This document shows positions 7,738 to 15,760 of a stretch of 64,000 nucleotides of DNA, piece by piece (position 1 is the stretch's first letter; every line of letters begins with the position of its first letter). The position numbers were made by a program, and so were the translations under genes. The DNA is taken from assembly GCF_000208405.1 (NCBI RefSeq), contig NC_015437.1:2349501-2413500 (forward strand). Direction: 5' to 3'. The notes under the pieces were generated by a model. It had not been told where the DNA came from. It worked only from the letters and a program-made list of their open reading frames with translations, and made no database searches. The stretch is from Selenomonas sputigena ATCC 35185 (lineage in GTDB: Bacteria; Bacillota; Negativicutes; Selenomonadales; Selenomonadaceae).

Positions 7738-8849
7738 CGATTCGACTGCGGCATTTCCTTGAGCGTCACCGTCACCGTTTCCTTCTTGCCGTCCCTCTCG
7801 ATGACGAGTTTGACCTGATCGCCAACCTTGTGTTCCGCAACAGCCGCGCGGAGATCGGCGACGGTGTTCGTCTCCTTGTCGTCGATCTTCAGAATCAGAT
7901 CGCCGCGCATGACGCCCGCCTGATTTGCAGGGCCGCCGAGTTCGAGATGCTCAACGTAGACGCCCTTGTCCGCATTCAGCGTGTAGCCGGCGCGTGCCGC
8001 CGTCTCCTTGTCGAAGATGCCGACGCCGAGGTAGGGGCGCACGACGTAGCCGTTCGAGAGAAGCTGATCGATGATCTCCTGCACCGTGTTGATGGGGATG
8101 GAAAAGCCAATGCCCTCGACGCCGTTCGCCGCAATCTTCGCGCTGTTGATGCCGACGACCTCTCCGTCCGCATTGACGAGCGCACCGCCCGAGTTGCCGG
8201 GACTGATCGCCGCATCCGTCTGGATGAGCTTCAAGCGGCGCTCACTGATGTCGAGCGTGCGGTTCAAAGCGCTGATGACGCCCGCCGTCACTGTTCCTTG
8301 GAACTCAAGCCCCATCGGATTGCCGATGGCGATGGCCGGCTCTCCGACAACGAGATCATCGGAATTGCCAAACTTCGCCGTAGGCAGCCCCGTGGCCTCG
8401 ATTTTCACAACGGCGATGTCCGTAAGCTCGTCCGCTCCCACAAGCTTCCCCTTGAAACTGCGCCCGTCCGGAAGCGAGACAGTGATCTCCTTCGCACCCT
8501 GGATCACATGGTTGTTCGTCACGATGTAGCCGTCGCTCTTGAAGATGACGCCCGAGCCGACGCCCTCCGTCTCGACCGGCATATTGAACCAGTCGCGCAC
8601 GACCGTCTTGTTCGTGATGCCGACGACGGCAGGGCCTACCGCGCGTGCCGCACGAACCGCCGGCGTGTTGCGAGCATCCGACAAAGGCTTCTGGCTCGCC
8701 GCCTGCTCTACGGCAATGCCGCCCGCAACGGAATTTTCCTTCTCCTTCGCCGTGCTGTCCGAGCAGCCCGCAAAGAGCACAGCGCCGACGACGAAGACGC
8801 CAATCGCGCCCGAAAGAAGCTTCTTCTTCCTATTCCAAAAACAAGTCAT
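7734..8849 (-). CDS. HtrA/DegP-type trypsin-like serine protease with PDZ domain, predicted lipoprotein
   Basis: Envelope quality-control protease of 371 residues. The N-terminus has a basic start, a hydrophobic stretch and a lipobox LFAGC (Cys29), so it is probably lipid-anchored. The catalytic triad is His114 (TNNHV), Asp144 (ELTDIAV) and Ser220 (SPGNSGG). One PDZ domain follows (about 270-365). The ATG at 8849 has GGAGG in the right place; an upstream in-frame start at 8954 would add 35 residues without signal-peptide character. An extended -10 promoter lies near 9014. Confidence 0.93.
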   Translation of the reverse strand: MTCFWNRKKKLLSGAIGVFVVGAVLFAGCSDSTAKEKENSVAGGIAVEQAASQKPLSDARNTPAVRAARAVGPAVVGITNKTVVRDWFNMPVETEGVGSGVIFKSDGYIVTNNHVIQGAKEITVSLPDGRSFKGKLVGADELTDIAVVKIEATGLPTAKFGNSDDLVVGEPAIAIGNPMGLEFQGTVTAGVISALNRTLDISERRLKLIQTDAAISPGNSGGALVNADGEVVGINSAKIAANGVEGIGFSIPINTVQEIIDQLLSNGYVVRPYLGVGIFDKETAARAGYTLNADKGVYVEHLELGGPANQAGVMRGDLILKIDDKETNTVADLRAAVAEHKVGDQVKLVIERDGKKETVTVTLKEMPQSNR

Positions 8850-8956
8850 GCAAAACCCTCCTCCAATTTCGGGGCGCGAGCGAAACCTTGCGCCAACATC
8901 GCCCACTCTTCGGGAAGAATGGAACGCTTCCGCACTTCCCTGAAAATGAATCACAA

Positions 8957-8999
8957 TCTACACGCACAAACGTCCACTTCGTGGACATTGTGCGCCGTC
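8957..8999. repeat. Hairpin repeat, copy 1 (in the htrA leader)
   Basis: CGCACAAACGTCCAC, TTC and GTGGACATTGTGCG form a strong hairpin. Related sequences occur at about 13151-13190 and 56610-56648 (pattern TACRCRCAA ... CACTTYG ... ATTGTGCGC), all in the same orientation. Confidence 0.6.
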
Positions 9000-9011
9000 C
9001 TTAGTAAAGTC

Positions 9012-9039
9012 ATTATAGCACGCTTTGCATCTTTCGCAA
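9012..9039 (-). promoter_or_regulatory. htrA promoter
   Basis: On the minus strand TTGCGA (9039-9034), a 16-nt spacer, then TGC-TATAAT (-10 at 9017-9012), an extended -10. The transcript leader would carry hairpin repeat copy 1. Confidence 0.65.
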
Positions 9040-9057
9040 GCGATGCGAACATGTTTC

Positions 9058-9121
9058 AGCAAACTGTAACGTAAACGACGGGACGTTTCCCTGCTCCACC
9101 GCTTACATTACAGTTTGCTGC
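9058..9121. repeat. Imperfect inverted repeat upstream of htrA
   Basis: CAGCAAACTGTAA at 9059 and TTACAGTTTGCTG at about 9108-9120 are perfect inverse copies about 37 nt apart. This could be an operator or an RNA stem. Apart from this, the two promoter/hairpin features and the terminator, 8850-9212 holds no gene. Confidence 0.5.
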
Positions 9122-9159
9122 CCTGCGCCCTGCCGAGGAAAAACGCGCTGCAATGCAAA

Positions 9160-9192
9160 AGCCGATGCACGAACTCTTGCCATGCATCGGCT
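9160..9192 (-). terminator. Terminator after the 9213-10004 gene
   Basis: AGCCGATGCA and TGCATCGGCT form a 10-bp stem, followed by TTTT on the minus strand. Confidence 0.75.
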
Positions 9193-9212
9193 CTTCTCTT
9201 TTCTGCTTCGGC

Positions 9213-10004
9213 TCAGAGCGCAGCGCCCGCCGCCTTCTTCTGCTGTGCATCCTGCGCAGCTGCCGCGGCATCCTTCGGCGCAGCAGCCTTAGCCGCATCC
9301 GCCTTCGGTGCATCGTCCTTCTTCACGAGCTTGTCGAAGCGCCCCATGATCTCGTCGTATGTCTTGCCCGTGATCTCCGGCATATCCTTCTTGCCCGTCA
9401 TCTGCTTGAAGTCGATTCCCGCCTGCTTGAAGCCATCCTGCACCGCAGAGCGCAGGGCTTCAAGCTTCTTCGGATCGTCGCCCGCAATCGACGTCGCCAT
9501 GCTCATGATGCGGTCAGCCACTGCCTTGACCGACCAGTCACCGCCGTCGGCAACCGCCTTCGCCGCTTCCTCCGGCGTCGTCGCGACATCGGGCAGAGCA
9601 AACTGCGCCGTCAGCACCTTGCGCCCGTCGAAATTCAAGAAACCCACGCCATCCTTCTGCCATGCCTGAAGCTGTGCATTCTGCTCCGTCATGGTCTTGA
9701 TGAGGATATTGTAGCTGTTGTCGATATCATCCTGCAGAGCCTTGACCTCGTCTGCCGTCAAGCCCTTCGTCTTGCCGCCCTTCGCCGGCTCGTCCGTCTC
9801 GGCGGCTTTTGCGTCCGCCGCCTTCTTTTTCGCAGCGTCAGAAATCTTCACGTCAAAAGCAGCGCCTGCATCCTGCGCCGTCTTCGCCGCATCTGCCGCA
9901 CCGCCCTTCGCCGCTTGTGCCGTCTGCACGCGCTCTGCCTGCGGCAGCTTCGCCGCACTCTGATTCATGGCATACGCCATCTTGCTCATCGCTGTTACAT
10001 CCAT
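9213..10004 (-). CDS. Unrecognised Ala/Lys-rich protein
   Basis: 263 residues, no signal peptide and no membrane segment. About the first 90 and last 45 residues are low-complexity Ala/Lys/Asp sequence. The central part (roughly 95-225) is more ordered and helical, containing ALQDDIDNSYNILIKTMTEQN and GVGFLNFDGRKVLTAQFALP. The start at ATG-GAT has AGGAGGA 6-7 nt upstream; in-frame ATGs at 10010 and 10040 are less well placed. I do not recognise the family. It has its own terminator, so it is probably monocistronic. Confidence 0.7.
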   Translation of the reverse strand: MDVTAMSKMAYAMNQSAAKLPQAERVQTAQAAKGGAADAAKTAQDAGAAFDVKISDAAKKKAADAKAAETDEPAKGGKTKGLTADEVKALQDDIDNSYNILIKTMTEQNAQLQAWQKDGVGFLNFDGRKVLTAQFALPDVATTPEEAAKAVADGGDWSVKAVADRIMSMATSIAGDDPKKLEALRSAVQDGFKQAGIDFKQMTGKKDMPEITGKTYDEIMGRFDKLVKKDDAPKADAAKAAAPKDAAAAAQDAQQKKAAGAAL

Positions 10005-10129
10005 GTTCATTCCTCCTTGCATATCTCCAAAATGCCCCATCCTATGGGCATCTCTTCATGTATCGTTATTTTGACGGAAAAAATAAGCATCGCACTCGGT
10101 CAAACGATGCTTATTCCCTCTCGATCTTC

Positions 10130-11206
10130 CTATCGCAACGAGCGTATCTCCGTCAGAAGAAGGTTAATCGTCGTGACGTTGCGCGTTTCATACAATACCT
10201 CCGTGCAGTTCGCGCTGCTCTCCGTCCCGTTCGCCGTCGTAATCATGCCGGGAATCACCTCGCCGTTCTTCACCTCGTATTTCACCAAGATCGGCATGCG
10301 GTGCATCGTTCCTTTCCAGACGCCGGCGGCAGCGTCATGACTGCGCGGCGCATCGTAGATATCGAGCCAAAGAGTCAACGAATATTGTCCATCGCGATTG
10401 TTTTTGATCGGATCCACGGGAATATCTGCCGAAACCGCGGCCTTCATGCCGTCCGCCGCATTATAAATCAAGTAGCGGCCGCTCCTGCCTGCCGGCCGGA
10501 CGAGGCATACGCCCGAGCCGTCTCCCGTCCCCTTGCTCATAGCGACGACCTCGCCATCGAGACCGCACTGCCTTGCCAGCGAGCGATACTTCTCCACCGC
10601 CGCATCTTTCGCAGGCGGCGCAGCGCTCTTGCCATCGCTTTGGCTCGCTGCAGCAGGCGCATCGTCGCGGAAAGCCGCCTCTTTGATTTTCTTCAGCGCC
10701 TTATCCAATTCCTGCCCACGATTTGCCTGTTGTGCAAAATTCATCATGCTCAGCGTACTTTCAGGATCCACATCCCGTATAAGCTGCAGTATATCGCCAT
10801 AAACATCCCATAAGTCACTGCGCATATCCTCGAATTTCACGACGATTCCGTGTGAATCATCCGAAGCACGATACTCACAATAAGCGGTCACCAGTCCGAA
10901 ATAGATTCTTGAAAAAATTCCTCCTACAAGAGGGATTTTCTGTAAGAACAACGCATGGCCCGCCGCATTCTCAATCGTATGCTCAAGCCCTTCCGTCTTC
11001 TGAATATGCTCGCGCAAGATTTTTTTCTGAGAAGAATCCTTCTCCATCCTCTGAAGAATGTCATTCGTCGTTTGATCGACATCCTCACTGAACATACTGC
11101 TGACAGCCGCCCCCGCGAGATCAAAGGCGTCGCCGATTCCTGCATAAGCCGGCGCAGGGCAAAGCCCCAGCCACAGCGCAAGCACTGCCGCAATGATTTT
11201 CTTCAT
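10130..11206 (-). CDS. Unrecognised secreted protein with signal peptide
   Basis: 358 residues. The first 22 (MKKIIAAVLALWLGLCPAPA, cut after AYA) are a classical Sec signal peptide, so the protein should be periplasmic. The mature part has a helical N-terminal region (about 25-150), an Ala/Pro/Lys linker around 175-195 and a C-terminal region rich in beta-prone sequence (YLIYNAADGMK, YSLTLWLDIYDAP). The start at 11206 is taken from CGGGGG 6 nt upstream; ATG at 11212 is possible. No family is recognised. Confidence 0.7.
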   Translation of the reverse strand: MKKIIAAVLALWLGLCPAPAYAGIGDAFDLAGAAVSSMFSEDVDQTTNDILQRMEKDSSQKKILREHIQKTEGLEHTIENAAGHALFLQKIPLVGGIFSRIYFGLVTAYCEYRASDDSHGIVVKFEDMRSDLWDVYGDILQLIRDVDPESTLSMMNFAQQANRGQELDKALKKIKEAAFRDDAPAAASQSDGKSAAPPAKDAAVEKYRSLARQCGLDGEVVAMSKGTGDGSGVCLVRPAGRSGRYLIYNAADGMKAAVSADIPVDPIKNNRDGQYSLTLWLDIYDAPRSHDAAAGVWKGTMHRMPILVKYEVKNGEVIPGMITTANGTESSANCTEVLYETRNVTTINLLLTEIRSLR

Positions 11207-11314
11207 CTCCATCCCCCGTTCTCCCCTTGGCCAAAACAATCCAACTGCCGATGCACTAATCCGTCAGAAAGGCCCTGATCTCATACATCTTCCCCGTAAG
11301 ATCCGCCTTGAGCA

Positions 11315-11737
11315 TCAGACCGATTTATGCCCCTCCTCTTCCAACTTTCGCAAAATCTCCTCACCGAACAAACTGCGAATCTTCTCCCGCGCTTTCATCT
11401 TGATCTCATCGGTGATGTACATCTGCGCCAAAAGCAGCGCCGTTCCCAAGGCCACCGCATCATCTGCGTATCCCGCAACAGGCGTGAAATCCGGAATGAG
11501 ATCGAGCGGGGAGATGAGGTATCCCAGCGACCCGTAAATGGCCGCCTTGACCTTCGTCGGGCATTGCGGCGACTGCGCGACATAAAAAAGCTGCAGCGCC
11601 TTGTAAACGAGATTCGCACCGATCGCCGCCACATTCCCCTGGATCTTCTCCCAAAGCCCCTTCTCCGAGTACTTCTCCTCGAATGTCCCCATATCGATAT
11701 TGTTGAAATCTTCTGCATTCACATTTTTCCCAAACAC
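11315..11737 (-). CDS. DUF1232 (YkvA-type) membrane-associated protein
   Basis: 140 residues. The DUF1232 core is clear in about 66-100: AAIYGSLGYLISPLDLIPDF, followed by TPVAGYADDAVALG. Family members are small membrane-associated proteins of unknown biochemical role. The start is GTG with GAGGAGGG upstream. It lies between the secreted protein and the first FtsZ-like gene, all on the minus strand. Whether it belongs to the FtsZ-like/dynamin cluster or is only a neighbour cannot be told. Confidence 0.85.
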   Translation of the reverse strand: MFGKNVNAEDFNNIDMGTFEEKYSEKGLWEKIQGNVAAIGANLVYKALQLFYVAQSPQCPTKVKAAIYGSLGYLISPLDLIPDFTPVAGYADDAVALGTALLLAQMYITDEIKMKAREKIRSLFGEEILRKLEEEGHKSV

Positions 11738-11893
11738 GATTCTTCCCTCCTCAAGAATTTTAATTTTCCCTCAAAAACGCCCTTCTCGCATATTACATAA
11801 GATTCTCTATTTTTCACCTCTTTCCTGCCGCAGCTCCATCTTTCTGCGAGATTTTCTCTCTGCTGCAAGTATAACGGATTGACACGCACTTGC

Positions 11894-11964
11894 GGTCGCC
11901 CGTCGTGCGACATCTTGCAGCTCCAAATATAACAAACGGCATAGACAGGTTTTATCCATGCCGT
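11894..11964. repeat. Short interspersed repeat, copy R1
   Basis: GGTCGCCCGTCGTGCGACATC followed after about 24 nt by the hairpin GGCATAGAC...ATCCATGCC. It belongs to a family of five copies in 11.9-23.3 kb. It lies in the gap 11738-12009, which otherwise holds no gene. Confidence 0.8.
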
Positions 11965-12009
11965 AAAATCCTACTCATATCCTCCCCATGGCGGTGGATA
12001 TAATTCAAT

Positions 12010-12064
12010 TCTTTCTTAATAAAATTTTGCCATCCGCCAGCTTCTGCACCTTGTAATTCCGCAA
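12010..12064 (-). pseudogene. 3' remnant of a paralogue of the glycine-rich membrane protein (15059-15439)
   Basis: On the minus strand, right after the FtsZ-like stop, an 18-codon frame reads RLRNYKVQKLADGKILLRKN and stops. This closely matches the C-terminus of the protein at 15059 (RLRDYEVQKLADGKVLLKKR). An in-frame TAG precedes it and no start codon fits. It is a decayed copy, showing that an FtsZ-like gene and this protein once stood together here too. Confidence 0.8.
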
Positions 12065-12074
12065 ACGAAACTAG

Positions 12075-13121
12075 TCAACATTCCCGCTCCACCTGCACTG
12101 CCATATTGATACGTACGCCAGCGTCGAACTCCTTCTCGCTGTTGACGTGCAGCAGCACCTCTGCTTCTTTATCCATCAATGCCGACAATTCCGCCATCGT
12201 CTTCTGCACCGCCGGCAGGGAAAGCTCTCCTTCCTTCCCCGTGACCATGACGAACACGCGCTTTGCCGCCTGCAGCGCGCCGCCGCACGAGAGCACGCGC
12301 TGCACGTCCGCCATCGCCGAGCGCACATCTGCCGCTTCACTGCTCCATGCCTGCCATAGATTTCCCCGTCTCGACAGCCTGCCTGCAGACAGGAACGCAC
12401 GAACCTCCTGCCATGAGAGCCGCATTTCCCCATCCCCGTGCAAAGCGAGCAGCAAATCGCCGACGAAATCACTCTGCCGCTTCGCCATCGCATTTGCCTC
12501 TGCCGTTCCCAACGCTGCAGAAGCATCATCGCCCATCGCGATGACAGCTTCCGCCTGTTCGCAAAGGCATTGAAAGCGCTGGTACAACTCCGTCTCCCGC
12601 ATCTCCGTCTCATTCTTGTCCATGAGTTTTTCGATCAGCGGGACATGCACCACGGCGATTTTTTGCGTAGAGCCATACACCGAGTTCTTCGCTGCAGCAG
12701 GCGCAGTCTCCCTTCCAATCGCCTCCGAAAAATCTGCCAACACAAGAGACGGATACAAAAACCGCCATGTCTGCCGATAATAAAAACAGAACTTCTGATA
12801 ACTGATCGGCAAACTTTCGAACGACGCCGTCATCACATTCTCCACAACTTCCCACGAATCATCTTTCATCGCAATCGTATCTGCCTTCATCTGCCGGAGC
12901 TTTTTCTCATCACGATGCAGTACCAGATATATCGCATTCACACAATCGGATTCCATCAAGCGGCGGACAACTTCCGCCCCGTTGTCGCCGATGCCGACAA
13001 TATCCGCTGTACCCATTCCATTGCGCATCTTCCGAGATTGCATCGGCGGCATCCCCAAACGCCGCATTGTCTTAAACATCTCAATCAGCTCAGACCCCAT
13101 GATAACCGACACTTCTCTCAT
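12075..13121 (-). CDS. Divergent FtsZ/tubulin-like protein, paralogue A
   Basis: 348 residues, 332 in its paralogue at 19431. Residues 40-65 (ADIVGIGDNGAEVVRRLMES) align with the FtsZ T1 loop (IKVIGVGGGGNNAVNRM). The C-terminal part, AKRVFVMVTGKEGELSLPAV to VRINMAV, aligns with the FtsZ C-terminal domain (GVLMNITGGTNLSLYEV to VTVIA). The tubulin signature GGGTGTG is replaced by FSEAIGRETAP, and the catalytic T7 loop NxDxxD by LSWQEV. It may therefore bind but not hydrolyse GTP, or neither. The start is uncertain: AAAGGGG abuts the ATG, and a GTG 9 nt inside is better spaced. No membrane segment. Confidence 0.75.
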   Translation of the reverse strand: MREVSVIMGSELIEMFKTMRRLGMPPMQSRKMRNGMGTADIVGIGDNGAEVVRRLMESDCVNAIYLVLHRDEKKLRQMKADTIAMKDDSWEVVENVMTASFESLPISYQKFCFYYRQTWRFLYPSLVLADFSEAIGRETAPAAAKNSVYGSTQKIAVVHVPLIEKLMDKNETEMRETELYQRFQCLCEQAEAVIAMGDDASAALGTAEANAMAKRQSDFVGDLLLALHGDGEMRLSWQEVRAFLSAGRLSRRGNLWQAWSSEAADVRSAMADVQRVLSCGGALQAAKRVFVMVTGKEGELSLPAVQKTMAELSALMDKEAEVLLHVNSEKEFDAGVRINMAVQVEREC

Positions 13122-13150
13122 CCCCTTTGCTTCTCACATCTTCATTGCAA

Positions 13151-13190
13151 GCTACACACAAGCGTACTTTGTAAGCATTGTGCGCCGCCC
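13151..13190. repeat. Hairpin repeat, copy 2
   Basis: TACACACAAGCGTACTTTGTAAGCATTGTGCGC resembles the copies at 8957 and 56610, with changes on both arms. It lies upstream of FtsZ-like A. A promoter-like TTGACT at about 13225 follows, as after copy 3. The gap 13122-13442 holds this element, half of R2 and the left end of the IS element, with no gene. Confidence 0.5.
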
Positions 13191-13268
13191 TCACAGAAAT
13201 CAGCCCCGTCTGCACCTTTCGAACTTGACTGCTTGCACCATCATTCTAACAACGCGCCTTCTTTTCAT

Positions 13269-13301
13269 GGTCGCCCGCCGTGTGACATCTTACATCTCCA
13301 A
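13269..13301. repeat. Short interspersed repeat R2, left half (split by the IS element)
   Basis: GGTCGCCCGCCGTGTGACATC plus TTACATCTCCAA matches the left half of R1. The matching right half resumes at 14051 on the other side of the IS200-type element. Confidence 0.75.
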
Positions 13302-14050
13302 TAATCATGACCACCCGTCAAACGGGTGGTTTGCTCGCCCCTATAAGGGGCAGTTACCAGCCAGCGTCTAAAGACGCTGGCTTTCACTACGTTCAAGCCA
13401 GATTGCTCTTGACTCGTCGCCGCCCTTAAAAGGGCGTTTGTACTACTTGCTACCCTTAAAAGGGTCTTCGTATTCCTTCACACTCAACTTATCCATCGCA
13501 ACATCATGCCTTTCTTGCTCTTGGATATACTTGCGAATGGTTGCTTCATTTAAGCCAACCGTACTCACATAGTATCCTTCTGCCCAAAAGTGCCGATTGC
13601 CAAATTTGTATTTCAAATTGGCGTGTTTGTCAAATATCATTAACGCACTTTTCCCTTTGAGATATCCCATAAATTGTGATACACTAAGTTTCGGCGGAAT
13701 GCTTACCAACATATGCACATGATCGGGCATCAAGTGTCCTTCCAAAATCTCTACACCTTTATATGCACAAAGTTGCCTTAAAATGTCACGGATGCTCGCT
13801 TTATACTGATTGTAGATGATTTTCCTACGGTATTTAGGCGTAAACACGATGTGATACTTGCACAGCCACTTTGTATGCGATAAACTATTAGCTTTCTGTG
13901 CCATAAGCACCTTTCCTTTCTGTATACTGGCTTGAACAACCTTAGTATACTACCCGGAAAGGTGTTTTTGGTATAACCATTTGTCTTCCACCCGCATAGC
14001 GGGTGGTTTACTGTGTCGCATGCTTTGCATGCGACACTGGGTCACGACCC
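13302..14050 (-). mobile_element. IS200/IS605-family insertion sequence (tnpA only)
   Basis: About 750 bp containing a single Y1 transposase gene. It is bounded by subterminal imperfect palindromes CCACCCGTCAAACGGGTGG (13311) and CCACCCGCATAGCGGGTGG (about 13987), as in elements of this family. It interrupts repeat R2: removing it rejoins CTCCA-ATAAT-AGCAACCGG, which matches the uninterrupted copies. ATAAT occurs at both junctions. Several small GC hairpins follow the transposase gene at 13337-13470. Exact ends are inferred. Confidence 0.8.
13443..13904 (-). CDS. tnpA: IS200/IS605-family transposase TnpA (HUH Y1)
   Basis: 153 residues, full length for this family. It cuts and rejoins single-stranded DNA. 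The HUH motif is in MPDHVHMLVSIPP and the catalytic tyrosine helix in YVSTVGLNEATIRKYIQEQ. The ATG at 13904 has GGAAAGG upstream; a GTG 6 nt earlier is less likely. No tnpB follows. The reading frame is intact, so the element may still be active. Confidence 0.95.
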   Translation of the reverse strand: MAQKANSLSHTKWLCKYHIVFTPKYRRKIIYNQYKASIRDILRQLCAYKGVEILEGHLMPDHVHMLVSIPPKLSVSQFMGYLKGKSALMIFDKHANLKYKFGNRHFWAEGYYVSTVGLNEATIRKYIQEQERHDVAMDKLSVKEYEDPFKGSK

Positions 14051-14090
14051 ATAATAGCAACCGGCATGGACAGATTTTGTCCATGCCGGA
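14051..14090. repeat. Short interspersed repeat R2, right half
   Basis: ATAATAGCAACC followed by the hairpin GGCATGGAC-AGATTTT-GTCCATGCC, identical in its core to R4 and R5. It is the continuation of 13269-13301. Confidence 0.8.
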
Positions 14091-14106
14091 AAATTCTATG
14101 CAATTC

Positions 14107-15033
14107 TTATCCCCTGCACACCTCCAGCACCTGCACTTCCTCCCCCTGCGTCCTCAGCCACATCTCGATGCCCTTGCCGTAGCTCTCCGCCATCAGCGTG
14201 TAGATGCCCGCCTCCTCCTTGAGTACGCGCAGCGTCGGCAGACGGTCGCGAATCGCCTCCAAGGAACAGCCGCTGTAGGTGAACGTGATGCGCCGCAGTT
14301 CACCCGCATACATGAACTGAATGCGCTTTCGGAACTCGCCCTCCTTGAATCGCTCGCGATAGGGCACGGAAAAACGCTCCTTCTTCACGCTGATCTTCTC
14401 CATGCGGTCGATGCGGAAAACGATTGGATAGTCCGCCGAATCGTCTGCATAGTAGGCAATCAAATAGAAGTAAAACTCCGAAAAAAGAATCGCCACGGGC
14501 TTGACCACGCGCTCATGGCAAACGCCGTCGAGTCGCGTATAGCTGAACGAAGTGATGCGCTGCTCGCGTATGGCGGCGGCAAGCCGCCATAGCGCAGGAA
14601 TCACATCCCTGCCATGCTGCGGCTCCGTATAGTGGTGCGTCTCCTGCGCAATCAGCTTCTCCACGACATCGCGCTTCTCCCGCGACACCTGCGACAAGAG
14701 CTTCCCCAAAAGCCGCTGCATCACCGCCTTGGGAAACGGACGGCTCTCCAAAAGAATCTTGCAGACCGCAAACACTTCCTCCGGCTGCAGCCCCTCGGCA
14801 CTCTCGCGCGAGATGCGATAGCCGCCCGCCTCCTTGTCGTAAACGACCTCAAGATACGACTGCTCCCCCGCAAGATACTCGCGCAGCCCCTCTATATCAC
14901 GCTGCACCGTCTTCTCGCTCACGCGATACTGATCGGCAAGCTCCCGCTTCGACAGCGCCTCCCCCTGCTGCAACCGCTTGTAGAGATCGAGCAAGCGATA
15001 ACTGCGATTGTCGGCGTGTGTGTCGGTTTGCAT
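14107..15033 (-). CDS. WYL-domain transcriptional regulator (DeoR-like HTH)
   Basis: 308 residues. An N-terminal winged helix (about 10-65; GEALSKRELADQYRVSEKTVQRDIEGLREYL) is followed by a WYL domain (about 135-225; ITSFSYTRLDG, FYFYLIAYYADD) and a WCX-like C-terminus. Such regulators sense a ligand or nucleic acid and often accompany defence and other accessory loci. The start has AGGGAGG upstream. It begins 25 nt after the stop of the glycine-rich membrane protein gene on the same strand, so it is probably the last gene of the FtsZ-like/dynamin cluster and may regulate it. Confidence 0.9.
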   Translation of the reverse strand: MQTDTHADNRSYRLLDLYKRLQQGEALSKRELADQYRVSEKTVQRDIEGLREYLAGEQSYLEVVYDKEAGGYRISRESAEGLQPEEVFAVCKILLESRPFPKAVMQRLLGKLLSQVSREKRDVVEKLIAQETHHYTEPQHGRDVIPALWRLAAAIREQRITSFSYTRLDGVCHERVVKPVAILFSEFYFYLIAYYADDSADYPIVFRIDRMEKISVKKERFSVPYRERFKEGEFRKRIQFMYAGELRRITFTYSGCSLEAIRDRLPTLRVLKEEAGIYTLMAESYGKGIEMWLRTQGEEVQVLEVCRG

Positions 15034-15058
15034 GATGGCCTCCCTATGTTGATAAATA

Positions 15059-15439
15059 TCATCTTTTCTTCAGTAAGACTTTGCCATCGGCAAGTTTTTG
15101 TACCTCGTAATCTCTCAAACGAGTCAACACCCCCACACCGCCTGCTGCCACAGCGATGCTGATCGCACCAACAGCTACTCCTCCGCCTCCCAAAGTTGCC
15201 GCCGCCAAGCCAAAGGACGGTGCCGCCATTATCGCGGAAGTCCCTGCTGTTCCCGGCGTGGCCAACAAAGCACCAACAGCAATACCAATGGCAGCAATCG
15301 CCACGCCCCATGCGACAGAACCAGTCGCTTTGACTTTTATGACTATATCACCGTACTTTCCTTCGATGACGATCTCATCAACCCCATCCTTTACAGCCTC
15401 AGCCAAACCTGCTGCATTATTGACTACTTTCCTTGCCAT
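15059..15439 (-). CDS. Small glycine/alanine-rich membrane protein of unknown function
   Basis: 126 residues. A soluble N-terminus (about 1-40; DEIVIEGKYGDIVIKVKATG) is followed by two hydrophobic Gly/Ala stretches (about 43-62 and 80-104) with glycine-zipper spacing, then a basic tail RLRDYEVQKLADGKVLLKKR. GGGGAGG precedes the ATG. It lies downstream of the two dynamin-like genes. A decayed copy of its C-terminus follows FtsZ-like A at 12010, so the association is not chance. A membrane anchor or a pore-forming effector are both possible. I know no characterised homologue. Confidence 0.75.
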   Translation of the reverse strand: MARKVVNNAAGLAEAVKDGVDEIVIEGKYGDIVIKVKATGSVAWGVAIAAIGIAVGALLATPGTAGTSAIMAAPSFGLAAATLGGGGVAVGAISIAVAAGGVGVLTRLRDYEVQKLADGKVLLKKR

Positions 15440-15582
15440 AACTGCATCCTCCCCGATTCAATAATCATCATTTCCTTGCACCCACTTCACATTAAATCTC
15501 CTAAGCCTCCTTCTTCCCTGCCTCGATTCTGCTTCCCATGAACTTCTTCCATCATCAGTATAGCAGGTTGACATTTCCACAC

Positions 15583-15650
15583 GGTCGCCTGCCATACGAC
15601 ACCTTCTTTTTCTGGTATGCCAAAAGGCATGGACGGTATTCGTCCATGCC
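15583..15650. repeat. Short interspersed repeat, copy R3
   Basis: GGTCGCCTGCCATACGACACC followed by the hairpin GGCATGGAC-GGTATTC-GTCCATGCC. The rest of the gap 15440-15760 shows no gene. Confidence 0.8.
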
Positions 15651-15760
15651 ATAAAAGATTCTTGCTACGGTTTCCCTGCTTCATAATCATAGGAGATCCC
15701 TACAGCTTTGCTTTTCCTTCCATGTCTATTTTAAGATTGAAACATCTCAGGCTTCGCCAG

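Noticed and set aside
11700-11882. 60-codon plus-strand frame beside the DUF1232 gene
   Set aside because: No ribosome-binding site, low-complexity composition and partial overlap with the DUF1232 5' end on the other strand.
13311-13470. Run of short hairpins that could suggest a CRISPR array
   Set aside because: The units differ in sequence and length and have no regular spacers; they are end and terminator hairpins of the IS200-type element. No cas genes are present.
15487-15690. Small minus-strand frame of 67 codons over repeat R3
   Set aside because: Much of it is repeat sequence, there is no good ribosome-binding site, and equivalent frames are not kept in the other repeat copies.
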